From NCBI RefSeq assembly GCF_010499265.1, contig NZ_JAAGSC010000040.1:1-64000 (forward strand): a stretch of DNA of 64,000 nucleotides, read 5' to 3'. Within the stretch, counting starts at the first letter, position 1. Every line of letters starts with the position of its first letter. This DNA comes from Wenzhouxiangella limi (GTDB lineage: Bacteria; Pseudomonadota; Gammaproteobacteria; Xanthomonadales; Wenzhouxiangellaceae). Below are positions 54,028-62,875 of this stretch, piece by piece. The position numbers and the translations under genes were made by a program. The notes beneath the pieces were generated by a model. That model was not told where the DNA came from. It made no database searches and saw only the letters and a program-made list of their open reading frames with translations.

Positions 54028-55035
54028 AGCATTCTGGGTATCGAAACTTCCTGCGACGAGACCGGGGTGGCCGTGTACCGTGGCGGCTCCGGGATCGTGG
54101 CCGACCGGGTCTATACCCAGACCGACCATGCCGCCTACGGTGGCGTGGTACCGGAGCTGGCCTCGCGTGACCATGTGCGCAAGCTGCCCGGCATGATCCG
54201 CCAGGCGCTCGACGATGCCGGTCTGGCACCCGATGAGCTCGACGCGGTGGCCTACACGGCCGGACCCGGACTGGCCGGGGCCTTGCTGGTTGGAGCGGCG
54301 ACCGCGGTCGGTTTCGCCGCCGCCCTCGGTCGGCCGGCCATCGCCGTTCATCACATGGAAGGCCACCTGCTCTCCCCTCTGCTGGACGCCGATTCTTCGC
54401 TCACTTTTCCGTTCCTGGCTCTGCTGGTTTCGGGCGGCCACACCATGTTGGTCGAAGTCCGGGCCGTTGGCGCCTATCGCCTGCTCGGCGAGACCCTGGA
54501 CGATGCCGCCGGCGAGGCCTTTGACAAGACCGCGCGCCTGCTGGGGCTTGGATTTCCGGGTGGCCCGGCGGTGGCGCGCCTGGCCGACCAGGGCGATGAC
54601 GAGCGCTTCGAGTTTCCGCGCCCGATGGTCAACCGGCCGGGCCTGGACTTCAGCTTTTCCGGTCTGAAGACCCATACCCGGCAGCTGGTGGCGCGGGTCG
54701 ACCGGGCCGATCATGCCGACGTGGCTGCCGGCTTCGAGCGCGCGGTGATCGAAACCCTGGTGATCAAGTGCCGCCGGGCGCTGAAGCAGGCACGCCTGGA
54801 ACGGCTGGTGATCGCCGGCGGGGTCAGCGCCAATCGCCGTCTGCGCTCGGCGCTCGACGTCGCCTTGCCCGGTCGGGTGTACTATCCGCCGCCGGCTTTG
54901 TGCACCGACAACGGCGCCATGATTGCCCACGCCGGTTGGCACCGCCGCCACGAGGGGTCCAGCGACGGCCAGATCAATGTCCGCCCGCGCTGGCCGCTGG
55001 CCGAGCTGTCCGCGCCCCTGAACCCTGAACCCTGA
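54022..55035 (+). CDS. tsaD: tRNA N6-adenosine threonylcarbamoyltransferase TsaD
   Basis: 337 residues. Catalyses the last step of t6A formation on ANN-decoding tRNAs with TsaB and Tsa[26 protein letters not shown], metal-binding [49 protein letters not shown] and [12 protein letters not shown] are all intact. Start is GTG at 54022; the first strand follows immediately. Divergent from rpsU, as in many Gammaproteobacteria. Confidence 0.96.
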   Translation: MQSILGIETSCDETGVAVYRGGSGIVADRVYTQTDHAAYGGVVPELASRDHVRKLPGMIRQALDDAGLAPDELDAVAYTAGPGLAGALLVGAATAVGFAAALGRPAIAVHHMEGHLLSPLLDADSSLTFPFLALLVSGGHTMLVEVRAVGAYRLLGETLDDAAGEAFDKTARLLGLGFPGGPAVARLADQGDDERFEFPRPMVNRPGLDFSFSGLKTHTRQLVARVDRADHADVAAGFERAVIETLVIKCRRALKQARLERLVIAGGVSANRRLRSALDVALPGRVYYPPPALCTDNGAMIAHAGWHRRHEGSSDGQINVRPRWPLAELSAPLNPEP

Positions 55036-55058
55036 ACCCGGAAACCGTCAAGCCCGCC

Positions 55059-55421
55059 ATGGATATCGTCTTCATCTCCGATCTCGACATCGAAACCGTG
55101 ATCGGTATCTTCGACTGGGAGCGCGAAATTCGTCAGACCGTGCGCCTGAATATTGAAATGAACACCGATGTGCGCCGTGCCGCGCAGACCGATCGCATCG
55201 AGGATGCGCTGGACTACAAGTCCGTGGCCAAGCGCCTGATCGGGTTCGTCGAGCAATCCGAGTTCGGCCTGGTCGAAACCCTGGCCGAGCGCTGCGCCGA
55301 AATCATCCTTGAAGAGTTCCCGGTGGAATGGCTGCGATTGAAACTCGACAAGCCGGGCGCGGTGCGCGGTTCGCGCTCGGTCGGCATCCTGATCGAGCGC
55401 GGCCGCAAGCCCGGAGCGTAG
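55059..55421 (+). CDS. folB: Dihydroneopterin aldolase
   Basis: 120 residues. DIVFISDLDIETVIGIFDWEREIRQTVRLNIEM, DALDYKSVAKRLIGFVEQSEFGLVETLAERCAEIIL and LRLKLDKPGAVRGSRSVGI are the FolB tunnel-fold motifs, with the catalytic Lys in the last. Folate synthesis. Six to fifteen bases upstream of folK. Confidence 0.95.
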   Translation: MDIVFISDLDIETVIGIFDWEREIRQTVRLNIEMNTDVRRAAQTDRIEDALDYKSVAKRLIGFVEQSEFGLVETLAERCAEIILEEFPVEWLRLKLDKPGAVRGSRSVGILIERGRKPGA

Positions 55422-55426
55422 TCAAG

Positions 55427-55948
55427 GTGATTGCAGTGGAACACGCGGTGGACGTTTACCTGGGCCTGGGCAGCAACCGGGACCCGGGCCGACACATCGC
55501 CGCAGGCTTCCGGGCGCTGCGCGAAGCGTTTGGCGAGATCGACGCCTCGCCCGTCTACGTTTCTCCGGCTGTGGGCTTTGACGGCGCCGACTTTCTCAAT
55601 GCCGCTGCCAGGATCTGCACCGACTGGCCGGTTGGACGGCTGAAAGCCTGGCTCACGGCGCTGGAAAACGCCCACGGCCGCGATCGCAGCCAGCCGAAGT
55701 TCTCAGATCGCTCGCTGGATATCGATATCCTGCTGCACGGACAGAAAGTGGGCCAATTCGATGGCCTGACCCTGCCGCGTGACGAGATTCTCGAACACGC
55801 CCACGTGCTCAAGCCCCTGGCCGACATCGCGCCCGACCTGCGCCACCCGGTCACCGGGCGCACGATCGCCGAGCACTGGCGCCAGTTCCAGGGCGATCGG
55901 AGCCTGAGGCCTGTCGACGCAGAGGGGGGCTCGGCGCCTTCAGGCTAG
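55427..55948 (+). CDS. folK: Dihydropterin pyrophosphokinase
   Basis: About 173 residues. VYLGLGSNRDPGRHIAAGFRAL, PVYVSPAVGFDGADFLNAAARI and FSDRSLDIDILLHG (the ATP- and Mg-binding Asp pair), then LPRDEILEHAHVLKPLADIAPDL. Transfers pyrophosphate to hydroxymethyl-dihydropterin, the step after FolB. Start is unclear: GTG at 55427 or GTG at 55436 both fit; no ATG is close. Confidence 0.92.
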   Translation: MIAVEHAVDVYLGLGSNRDPGRHIAAGFRALREAFGEIDASPVYVSPAVGFDGADFLNAAARICTDWPVGRLKAWLTALENAHGRDRSQPKFSDRSLDIDILLHGQKVGQFDGLTLPRDEILEHAHVLKPLADIAPDLRHPVTGRTIAEHWRQFQGDRSLRPVDAEGGSAPSG

Positions 55949-55977
55949 ACTGATCGCTGAAGACATCCTGCAAGGAG

Positions 55978-56538
55978 ATGACGATGGAGTCCCTCAATCA
56001 CCCGCACATCGACGAAGCGCTGCTGCTGGTCGTGGACGTACAGGGCAAGCTGGCGCGGCTGATGCACGAGTCCGAAGCGATGCTGCGCCAGCAGCAGATC
56101 CTGATCGAGGCCTGCCGGCTGCTGGATCTGCCGGTGGTCTGGGCCGAGCAGTTGCCCGACAAGCTTGGGGCCACCGTAGCCGAGCTGACTGACAAGCTCT
56201 CCGGCCTCAAGCCGCTGGCCAAGTCCAGCTTCGGTTGCTGCGGCGATGCCGGGCTGATGGACGCGATTGAAGCCGCCGGGCGGCGGCAGGTGCTGCTGTG
56301 CGGCATCGAGGCCCACGTTTGTGTCTGGCAAACCGCCGCCGCCCTGCGCCGCGAAGACTACGCCGTGCACCTGGTCTGCGATGCAGTCTCCTCGCGATCG
56401 GAATTCAATCGCGAGATCGCGTTCCGCCGCATGGCCCAGGCCGGGGTCTGCCTGAGCAACGTCGAAATGGTCCTGTTCGAGTTGATGAGCTCGGCCGAGC
56501 ATCCGCGGTTCCGTGAGGTCACGCGGCTGCTCAAATGA
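55978..56538 (+). CDS. Isochorismatase-family hydrolase
   Basis: 186 residues. The strand and catalytic Asp are in LLLVVDVQGKLARLM, a Lys in LKPLAKSSFGCCGD, and the nucleophilic Cys in LLCGIEAHVCVWQTAAALR, giving the Asp-Lys-Cys triad of cysteine hydrolases of the isochorismatase/YcaC type. Substrate unknown. The ATG at 55978 follows AAGGAG. Confidence 0.9.
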   Translation: MTMESLNHPHIDEALLLVVDVQGKLARLMHESEAMLRQQQILIEACRLLDLPVVWAEQLPDKLGATVAELTDKLSGLKPLAKSSFGCCGDAGLMDAIEAAGRRQVLLCGIEAHVCVWQTAAALRREDYAVHLVCDAVSSRSEFNREIAFRRMAQAGVCLSNVEMVLFELMSSAEHPRFREVTRLLK

Positions 56539-56560
56539 GCCCTGCAGGGCTGTCAGGCGC

Positions 56561-57382
56561 TCACAGGAACAGGTCGGGCAGCAGTTTTTCGCCGGGCTCG
56601 ACGGCGTAGGCCTCGAAGTCGGTGATGCCGGCCCGGGTCAGCGCGTCTTCGTCGATGAAGAACTCGCCGGTGACCTCATCAGCCGGCTGACTGAGAATCC
56701 AGTGCGCTGCGTCGGCCATGATCTCGGGCTTGCGGCAGTTTTCGGGTCGCACAGCCCCGCCCAGCATGGCCAGCGCGGCCGTGGCGATGACCGTTCGCGG
56801 CCACAGGGCGTTGACCGCAATCCCCTCGGGCCGGAACTCTTCGGCCATGCCGAGCACGCACTGGCTCATGCCGTACTTGGCCATGGTGTAGGCCACGTGC
56901 GGCGCGAACCATTTCGGGTCCATGTTCAGCGGCGGCGAGAGGTTGAGGATATGCGGGTTGTCTGCCTGCTGGAGGTAGGGAAGAGCGGCCTGCGAGCACA
57001 AGAAGGTGCCGCGCACGTTGACCCCGAACATCAGGTCAAAGCGCTTCATCGGCACCTCCGGCGTCGGCGCCAGGTAGATGGCCGAGGCGTTGTTGACCAG
57101 GATGTCGATGCCGCCGAAGTGCTCGGCCACCTGTGCCATGGCCGCGTGGACGGCGTCTTCTTCGCGGATATCGAGCCTGATCGCCAGCGCCTGGCCGCCG
57201 GCGGCCTCGATTTCTTCGGCCGCCGAGTGAATCGTGCCGGGCAGCTTGGGGTGTTTGCGATCGGTCTTGGCGGCGATGACGACATTGGCGCCGTCGGCGG
57301 CGGCGCGCAGGCCGATGGCCTTGCCGATGCCGCGCGAGGCGCCGGTGATGAACAGGGTCTTGCCGGCCAGCGGCTGGGACAT
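56561..57382 (-). CDS. Short-chain dehydrogenase/reductase
   Basis: 273 residues. TLFITGASRGIGKAIGLRAA (cofactor motif), LDIREEDAV, DILVNNASAIY (NNA motif), ILNLSPPLN and VAYTMAKYGMSQCVLGMAEE with the YxxxK pair. This is closest to the HSDL2-like group, which has Ser replaced near the active site (LNLSPP). The C-terminus extends past the usual end with a FEAYAVEPGEKLLPDLFL tail. Substrate unknown. Confidence 0.9.
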   Translation of the reverse strand: MSQPLAGKTLFITGASRGIGKAIGLRAAADGANVVIAAKTDRKHPKLPGTIHSAAEEIEAAGGQALAIRLDIREEDAVHAAMAQVAEHFGGIDILVNNASAIYLAPTPEVPMKRFDLMFGVNVRGTFLCSQAALPYLQQADNPHILNLSPPLNMDPKWFAPHVAYTMAKYGMSQCVLGMAEEFRPEGIAVNALWPRTVIATAALAMLGGAVRPENCRKPEIMADAAHWILSQPADEVTGEFFIDEDALTRAGITDFEAYAVEPGEKLLPDLFL

Positions 57383-57476
57383 GAGCTTTATCCTTTGCAG
57401 ATGGGAACCTGCGCCTATGCTAGCCCTACCACCGCTGCACGTGTGGCGATGAGACAGCCAGCTTAGCCGGCCGCCC

Positions 57477-59525
57477 ATGGAAGACGGTGTCGTCAGCAGT
57501 ATTCTGGGGCTGATCGAGTCACGCCCGGCCTGGTTGGTGGGCGCGGCATTCGCCTTCGCGCTGCTGGAGTCGCTGGCGGTGGTTGGGATCGTTGTCCCCG
57601 GCGTGGTGCTGTTGTTTCTGGTCGGCACCGCGGTCGGCCTTGATCCGATGCTTTTTGCCTGGTGCTGGCTGGCGGCCAGCCTGGGTGCCATGACCGGCGA
57701 TACGGTGAGCTATGGGCTGGGCCGGCGGTTTCGCGACCAGGTGCCAGAACTCTGGCCCTTGCGTCAACGGCCGGAACTGCTGGCCGGTGGGCGCTTGCTG
57801 TTCGCCCGCCACGGCGGCAAGAGCGTTTTCATCGGCCGTTTCATCGGGCCGATTCGACCGGTAGTCCCCCTGCTGGCCGGCATGCTGGGCCTGCGCGGCC
57901 GGCTGTTTCTGGCCTTTGCGGTCCCGGCCGGGATCCTGTGGGCGCCGTTGTATCTGTTGCCCGGGATGTTGTTCGGCGCCTCACTGGGGCTGGCTGCGGA
58001 ATTCGCCGGGCGGCTGGTTGCGCTGTTGCTGATTGTCGTATTCGGCATCTGGTTCGTGGTCTGGATCACGCGCCTGATCTACGATTTCACCGCGCGGCGC
58101 AGCGGGTGGTGGCTGAAAAGCCTGGTGCGCTGGACCAATAGCCACCCGGTGATGGGGCGTCTGGTCGGTGATCTGCTCGAGCCTGGCCGGCGCCAGGTGC
58201 TGTCGGTGGCATTACTGGGGCTGATTCTCGGTGGTTGTATCGTCGCCCTGTTGAGCCTGCTGATCATCGCGCCGCTGGCCCAGCCGAGCTGGGACCTGGA
58301 GCAGCAGGTCGGTAGCCTGGCCGCCAGCCTGCGCAGCCATTTTGCCGATCCGGTCTTTGTTGCCATTTCATTGGCCGGCGAGCTGCCGGTCATCGGTCTG
58401 CTGGCCGGCCTGACGGCGCTGGTGCTGCTGGCGGTGGGTCGGACGAATGCGGCCTGGCACTGGGCGGCGGCGATCCTGGGCGGCTGGTTGCTGGCCGAAA
58501 CGATTGCCGGGGTCATGGGCCTGTTGCTGCCGGCGGCCGAAGGCAAGCCCGGTCTGGCCGAGGTGCCACACCGGGCTTTCGTGTTGACCACGCTGGTGTT
58601 CGGGTTTTTTGCCGTGATGGTGGCCAAGGATCTGAGCGCGCGTCACCGCAAGTGGCCGTATCTCGCTACCTCGGCGCTGCTGGCGCTGATAGCCTTCGCG
58701 CACTTCTACCTGGGTCGGGCCTCGCTGATCGGGCTGCTCGCCGCCTTTGCCCTGGGCCTGGGCTGGCTGGCGCTGGTCGGAATCGGCTATCGTCGCCGGG
58801 CGCAGATGCGGACCCGGCCGCTCAGGCTGGTGATCATGTTCTACGCCAGTTTCGTGGCCATCGCGGCGGTCGAGGTCGGCGTCAGTGCCGATGACCTGCT
58901 GGAGGCCACGCGCCTGAGCCAGCCCGAGCGCCAGATGTCGGTCGAAGAATGGCGCAAGGGCGGCTGGCGCCAGCTGCCCGGCCAGCGGTCGCGTCTGGGT
59001 GCGGTGGAGAAAAAGCGCTTCGATCTGCAGCTTGCAGGCCCGCTGGACGAGATTGTCAGGCGTCTGGCCGTGGACGGCTGGCGCCAAGCCCGCATCGGCT
59101 CTCCGGCGCAAAGCCTGCGCCGTCTGGCAGCCCCTTCAGACAGTGTCGGCCGCGATGAGATGGTCCATGTCCCGCGTGATTTTGCCGGCTTGCCCGAGCG
59201 GATCATCCTGGCTCAGGACCTGGCCGACGGACAGCGTTTACTGTTGCGGCTGTGGGATTCGGGGACGCGACTGGAGGGAACGCCGCTGTGGCTGGGCCAG
59301 GCCCGCACGCTTCGGCGGGAACGGGGCCTGGCCGGGCTGGAACGCTGGCGCGAGATTCCTGAGGCTTCGGACGCCGCCCTGCGCGAGCTGCTGGAAGACC
59401 TGTCCGCCGGGCAGGTGATTCAGCCGGCGGTTGGCCCGGTACTGATCAATCTGGTGCATCCGGCTCGACCATCGCCTGCTCCACCAGCGGCAGCAGCGCG
59501 TCCAGGCGCGCTGCCGGATCGGTGA
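57477..59525 (+). CDS. DedA-PAP2-like-LssY fusion membrane protein
   Basis: 682 residues. Residues 1-200 are a DedA domain (ESLAVVGIVVPGVVLLFLVG, GAMTGDTVSYGLGRRF, FIGRFIGPIRPVVPLLAG). Residues about 230-450 are a PAP2-like helical domain (LRSHFADPVFVAISLAGELPVIGLL, LLALIAFAHFYLGRASLIGLLAAFALG) in which the PSGH and SRxxxGxH signatures are degenerate (no catalytic His where expected). The rest is an LssY C-terminal domain. DedA proteins move undecaprenyl phosphate or phospholipids, so a lipid-carrier role is likely. The end overlaps the LON-domain gene by 80 bases. Confidence 0.85.
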   Translation: MEDGVVSSILGLIESRPAWLVGAAFAFALLESLAVVGIVVPGVVLLFLVGTAVGLDPMLFAWCWLAASLGAMTGDTVSYGLGRRFRDQVPELWPLRQRPELLAGGRLLFARHGGKSVFIGRFIGPIRPVVPLLAGMLGLRGRLFLAFAVPAGILWAPLYLLPGMLFGASLGLAAEFAGRLVALLLIVVFGIWFVVWITRLIYDFTARRSGWWLKSLVRWTNSHPVMGRLVGDLLEPGRRQVLSVALLGLILGGCIVALLSLLIIAPLAQPSWDLEQQVGSLAASLRSHFADPVFVAISLAGELPVIGLLAGLTALVLLAVGRTNAAWHWAAAILGGWLLAETIAGVMGLLLPAAEGKPGLAEVPHRAFVLTTLVFGFFAVMVAKDLSARHRKWPYLATSALLALIAFAHFYLGRASLIGLLAAFALGLGWLALVGIGYRRRAQMRTRPLRLVIMFYASFVAIAAVEVGVSADDLLEATRLSQPERQMSVEEWRKGGWRQLPGQRSRLGAVEKKRFDLQLAGPLDEIVRRLAVDGWRQARIGSPAQSLRRLAAPSDSVGRDEMVHVPRDFAGLPERIILAQDLADGQRLLLRLWDSGTRLEGTPLWLGQARTLRRERGLAGLERWREIPEASDAALRELLEDLSAGQVIQPAVGPVLINLVHPARPSPAPPAAAARPGALPDR

Positions 59526-60039
59526 TTTCGAGCAGCTGCTGGGCCTGGCCGAGATCCAGCGGCAGGATGGAGGCCAGGGCGAAGCCCAGGCTGCCGGCGT
59601 TGTCCGGTTCGACGTCGAGCTGGTTCGCCACTTCAGCATGGCGCAGCAGTTCTCTCATCAGCGTCTGCAGGGCCGCGTGCTCCGGTGCGACCGGCCGGGC
59701 CGGTTCCGGGGCCAGCCATTCGACCTCGCCGATCAGCAAACCGTCGGCGCGCGCACTCGTTGCGCTAATCGAAAAGCGGCGCTGGCCGCGGGTCTGCAGG
59801 CCCAGCAGGCCGTCTTCGAGGGTGGTGAAGTCGTTGATCAGCGCCTCGGTGCCGATGCGTGCATGCCAGGCGCCGGACTGCTCATCGCCGGGGAAGCGGG
59901 CGACCACGCCGAATCCGTGGCCTTCGCGCATGCACTCGCGGACCATGTCGATGTAGCGGGACTCGAAAATTCTCAGCGGCAGCACGGCATCTGGAAAGAG
60001 CACCGTCTGCAGCGGAAACAGCGGCAGCGATTCGCTCAT
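59446..60039 (-). CDS. LON substrate-binding-domain protein
   Basis: 197 residues. LPLFPLQTVLFPDAVLPLRIFESRYIDMVRECMREGHGFGVV is the start of the Lon N-terminal domain, followed by its beta barrel (LGLQTRGQRRFSI) and a helical bundle with LQTLMRELLRH. No ATPase or protease domain. Such stand-alone proteins may recognise unfolded or tagged substrates. Overlaps mpl by four bases. Confidence 0.88.
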   Translation of the reverse strand: MSESLPLFPLQTVLFPDAVLPLRIFESRYIDMVRECMREGHGFGVVARFPGDEQSGAWHARIGTEALINDFTTLEDGLLGLQTRGQRRFSISATSARADGLLIGEVEWLAPEPARPVAPEHAALQTLMRELLRHAEVANQLDVEPDNAGSLGFALASILPLDLGQAQQLLEITDPAARLDALLPLVEQAMVEPDAPD

Positions 60040-61388
60040 TCTTCCCCCCGGACGAACCGGTGCGGTGCATTGGCGAAGTCCTTGTTGCTCATGAACACCA
60101 CGTGGTCACCGGGCCGAACGGCCTCGCGCAAGTCCTTGAGCAGGTTGGCGACCTGCCGACGCGGTCGGCCCTGGCCGTCGAGCTTGGCCAGAATCTCGCC
60201 CGGATCCCAGTCCATGGCCTCCGAGGTCTTGAACCAGACGTGATCGGCCGCCATCAGCGCGGGGGCCAACTCGTTGACGTGGTGGCCGCCGCGCATGGTG
60301 TTGCTGGCCGGCTCCAGGGCGACCAGGATGCGCGCCCCGCCGACGCTGCGGCGCAGACCTTCCAGGGTGAGGCGAATGGCAGTGGGATGGTGGGCGAAGT
60401 CATCATAAACGCGGGCGCCGTTGACCTCGCCCAGAAATTCCAGCCGGCGCTTCACGCCCTGGAACTCGGTCAGTGCCGCGGCAGCCGCGGCGGGCTCAAC
60501 GCCGACCTCGCTGGCCGCAGCGATGGCGGCCAGCGCGTTCATGGCGTTGTGGCGTCCGGTCTGGGTCCATTCCAGTTCGGCCACCGCTTCGTTTTGATGG
60601 CGGAAGCTGAGCCGGCGACCGGCCGGTTCGGCCAGCTCGACCTGCCAGTCGCCGCCATCGCCAAGCGAAAAGCGCTGCAGCCGGCTCCAGCAGCCCTTGT
60701 CGAGAACGCCCTTGAGCGCGTTGTCGTCGCCGTTGGCCACGAGGGTGGCGTTGCCAGGGATGGTACGGACGAAGTGATGGAACTGCTGCTGGATGGCGCC
60801 GAGGTCGGCGTAGATGTCGGCGTGGTCGAATTCGAGGTTGTTCAGGATCGCCACATCGGGCCGGTAGTGGACAAACTTCGCGCGCTTGTCGAAAAACGCG
60901 GTGTCGTACTCGTCGGCCTCGACCACGAACAGGTCTTGCGAGCTTCGCGCCGAAACCCCGAAATTGCTGGGCATGCCGCCGATCAAAAAACCGGGCTTGT
61001 GGCCGGCATGGTCGAGAATCCAGGCCAGCATGCTGGCGGTGGTGGTCTTGCCGTGGGTGCCCGCCACCGCGAGCACCCGCCGGCCGTTGAGGTAGTTCGC
61101 GCCCAGCCAGCCGGGACCGGAGGCGAACGGCAGGCGCTGATTGAGCAGGTGCTCGATGCAGGGATTGCCGCGGCTTAAGGCATTGCCGATCAGGACCAGG
61201 TCGGGCGCCGGTTCAAGCACCGCCGGGTCGTAGCCCTCGGTCAGGTCGATGCCCAGTGCTTCAAGCTGGGTGCTCATCGGCGGATAGACATTTTCGTCTG
61301 AGCCGCTGACTTCATGACCGTCGGCGCGCGCCAGCGCCGCCAGGCCGCCCATGAAGGTGCCACCAATCCCCAGAATATGAATTTTCAC
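60036..61388 (-). CDS. mpl: UDP-MurNAc:L-Ala-gamma-D-Glu-meso-DAP ligase Mpl
   Basis: 450 residues from a GTG at 61388. KIHILGIGGTFMGGLAALAR (N-terminal Rossmann), AVAGTHGKTTTASMLAWILDHAG (ATP loop), VVEADEYDTAFFDKRAKFVHYRPDVAILNNLEFDHADIY, RHNAMNALAAIAAA and YDDFAHHPTAI are all typical. Recycles murein tripeptide onto UDP-MurNAc. The GTG overlaps the stop of the upstream membrane gene (GTGA); the open frame further upstream lacks similarity. Confidence 0.95.
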   Translation of the reverse strand: MKIHILGIGGTFMGGLAALARADGHEVSGSDENVYPPMSTQLEALGIDLTEGYDPAVLEPAPDLVLIGNALSRGNPCIEHLLNQRLPFASGPGWLGANYLNGRRVLAVAGTHGKTTTASMLAWILDHAGHKPGFLIGGMPSNFGVSARSSQDLFVVEADEYDTAFFDKRAKFVHYRPDVAILNNLEFDHADIYADLGAIQQQFHHFVRTIPGNATLVANGDDNALKGVLDKGCWSRLQRFSLGDGGDWQVELAEPAGRRLSFRHQNEAVAELEWTQTGRHNAMNALAAIAAASEVGVEPAAAAAALTEFQGVKRRLEFLGEVNGARVYDDFAHHPTAIRLTLEGLRRSVGGARILVALEPASNTMRGGHHVNELAPALMAADHVWFKTSEAMDWDPGEILAKLDGQGRPRRQVANLLKDLREAVRPGDHVVFMSNKDFANAPHRFVRGEE

Positions 61389-61882
61389 AACGGTCCCGCC
61401 ACGCTGCTGATGATGCCAAAAGATAACAGAAACATTATCATGGCCACCGCCAGGCCGGCAGCAAAACTGGTATCGAGCGCGTGGCGCCAGATATGCGCGT
61501 CGACGGCAAACGACCACAGGAAGATCACCAGGCTGAGCAGGACGATCGGCGGCGCGGGCTCGGCGCCGACCTGCAGGTTCAGCGGCAGGCTGAGCAGCGA
61601 CAGCAGCGCGCTGGTGCCGTACAGCGCACTCAGGGTCTGCTCCCAGCGGCTTACGCGGGATTTCAGCCTCAGTACAATCCAGACCAACAGCATCGGCAGG
61701 CCGGTCGCCAGCAGCAGCAACAGCGTCGGCGAGCCGGCACCGTCGCCCAGGCTGATGCTCAGGGATGCAGTCACCAGGTAGAGCGTCAATGTCGCCAGCA
61801 GGACGCTGGGGCCCGGCGGCAGATCCTGCGGGCCCAGGCGCAGCAGCAGGATCTGAATCAGTCTTGAGAACAGAATGGACAT
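61385..61882 (-). CDS. Unknown membrane protein upstream of mpl
   Basis: 165 residues with four hydrophobic segments (LLATLTLYLVTASLSISLG, LLLLLATGLPMLLVWIVLRL, SALLSLLSLPLNL, and AVAMIMFLLSFGIISSVAG). Family not recognised, although the layout of four helices with a Leu-rich core recalls YIP1-like or small conserved inner-membrane proteins. Coupled to mpl by GTGA. A first Met at 61885 is also possible. Confidence 0.65.
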   Translation of the reverse strand: MSILFSRLIQILLLRLGPQDLPPGPSVLLATLTLYLVTASLSISLGDGAGSPTLLLLLATGLPMLLVWIVLRLKSRVSRWEQTLSALYGTSALLSLLSLPLNLQVGAEPAPPIVLLSLVIFLWSFAVDAHIWRHALDTSFAAGLAVAMIMFLLSFGIISSVAGPL

Positions 61883-61916
61883 CAATCGTCAACGCTCAGG
61901 GTGCGAGGGCCAGACC

Positions 61917-62204
61917 ATGAAAACGCCGCCGGGTTCGCCAGCAAACACCGATCCAGAGTTCGACCGCCAGCTCGATGTGCGCGGCCAGGACTGCCCGGTT
62001 CCGGCGCTGCAGGCCCGTCGCTGCCTGGACGCGATGACCGCCGGACAAGTGCTCGAGGTGCTGGCCACCGATCCCCTGGCCGAGCTCGATCTGCAGATCC
62101 TGTGCGAACGGCTGGGGCATGAACTGCTGGCCGCGCGCGAGCGTGCGGGCGAACTGGCGATCCGGATCCGGGTCAGCGGATCGCGTCGAGCAGGCGCTGG
62201 CTGA
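61917..62204 (+). CDS. TusA/SirA-like sulfurtransferase
   Basis: 95 residues. LDVRGQDCPVPALQARRCLDAMTAGQVLEVLATDPLAELDLQILCERLGHELL is the TusA fold, with the sulfur-carrying Cys in the CPxP motif. Likely a sulfur carrier; exact partner unknown. An acidic/proline N-terminal extension of about 17 residues precedes the domain. Its last 32 bases overlap adk on the other strand. Confidence 0.88.
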   Translation: MKTPPGSPANTDPEFDRQLDVRGQDCPVPALQARRCLDAMTAGQVLEVLATDPLAELDLQILCERLGHELLAARERAGELAIRIRVSGSRRAGAG

Positions 62205-62733
62205 TTTCGTCGATGTCGCCCATCCCGTCGACTTCGACCAGCAGCCCGCGCTCGGCGTAGTAGCCGGTCACCGGCGCGGTTTGCTCGCGGTAGACGGCCA
62301 GACGGTTGCGGACGACGTCTTCGGTATCGTCCGAGCGACCTTCCTCGGCGGCGCGCTTGGCCAGGCGTTGCACGATCTGTTCTTCGTCCACCGTCAGCGC
62401 CAGGGCCTTGTCCACCGGCTGCCCGATGCGGCTCAAGACCGCGTCCAGGGCCTCGGCCTGGGCCAGGTTGCGCGGGTAGCCGTCGAGGATGTAGCCGTTG
62501 GCAATGTCGGGCTGGCCCAGCCGTTCCTCGATCAGGCTGAGCATGAGCTCGTCGGATACCAGTTCGCCGGCATCCATCGCCGCCTTGGCCTGAAGGCCCA
62601 GCGGTGTGCCGGCCTTGACTGCCGCTCGCAGCAGGTCGCCGGTCGAGACGTGCGGCACCTTGAGAAGATCTTTCAGGCGCGCAGCCTGAGTACCCTTGCC
62701 CGATCCGGGCGGTCCAAGAAGAACGATACGCAT
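62173..62733 (-). CDS. adk: Adenylate kinase
   Basis: 186 residues. Walker A GPPGSGKGTQAARL, STGDLLRAAV, DGYPRNLAQAEALD and RNRLAVYREQTAPVTGYY. The lid is the short form (AKRAAEEGRSDDTEDVV in place of a long zinc or His-Ser lid), so the enzyme is about 186 and not 214 residues. Divergent from the phosphofructokinase gene. Confidence 0.96.
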   Translation of the reverse strand: MRIVLLGPPGSGKGTQAARLKDLLKVPHVSTGDLLRAAVKAGTPLGLQAKAAMDAGELVSDELMLSLIEERLGQPDIANGYILDGYPRNLAQAEALDAVLSRIGQPVDKALALTVDEEQIVQRLAKRAAEEGRSDDTEDVVRNRLAVYREQTAPVTGYYAERGLLVEVDGMGDIDEISQRLLDAIR

Positions 62734-62875
62734 GGTGGGGATGTAAGGCCTTTTCAGTCAGCTCCAGAGCGCAAAGCTACCCGGGCGGCGCGGGGGTGTC
62801 AAATATGGCCGATCCAGCTTGTAGACTGGAGGTCGATTTGCACGAGCGGCCGCCAGCGCCCCAGTCGAGCCAGCC

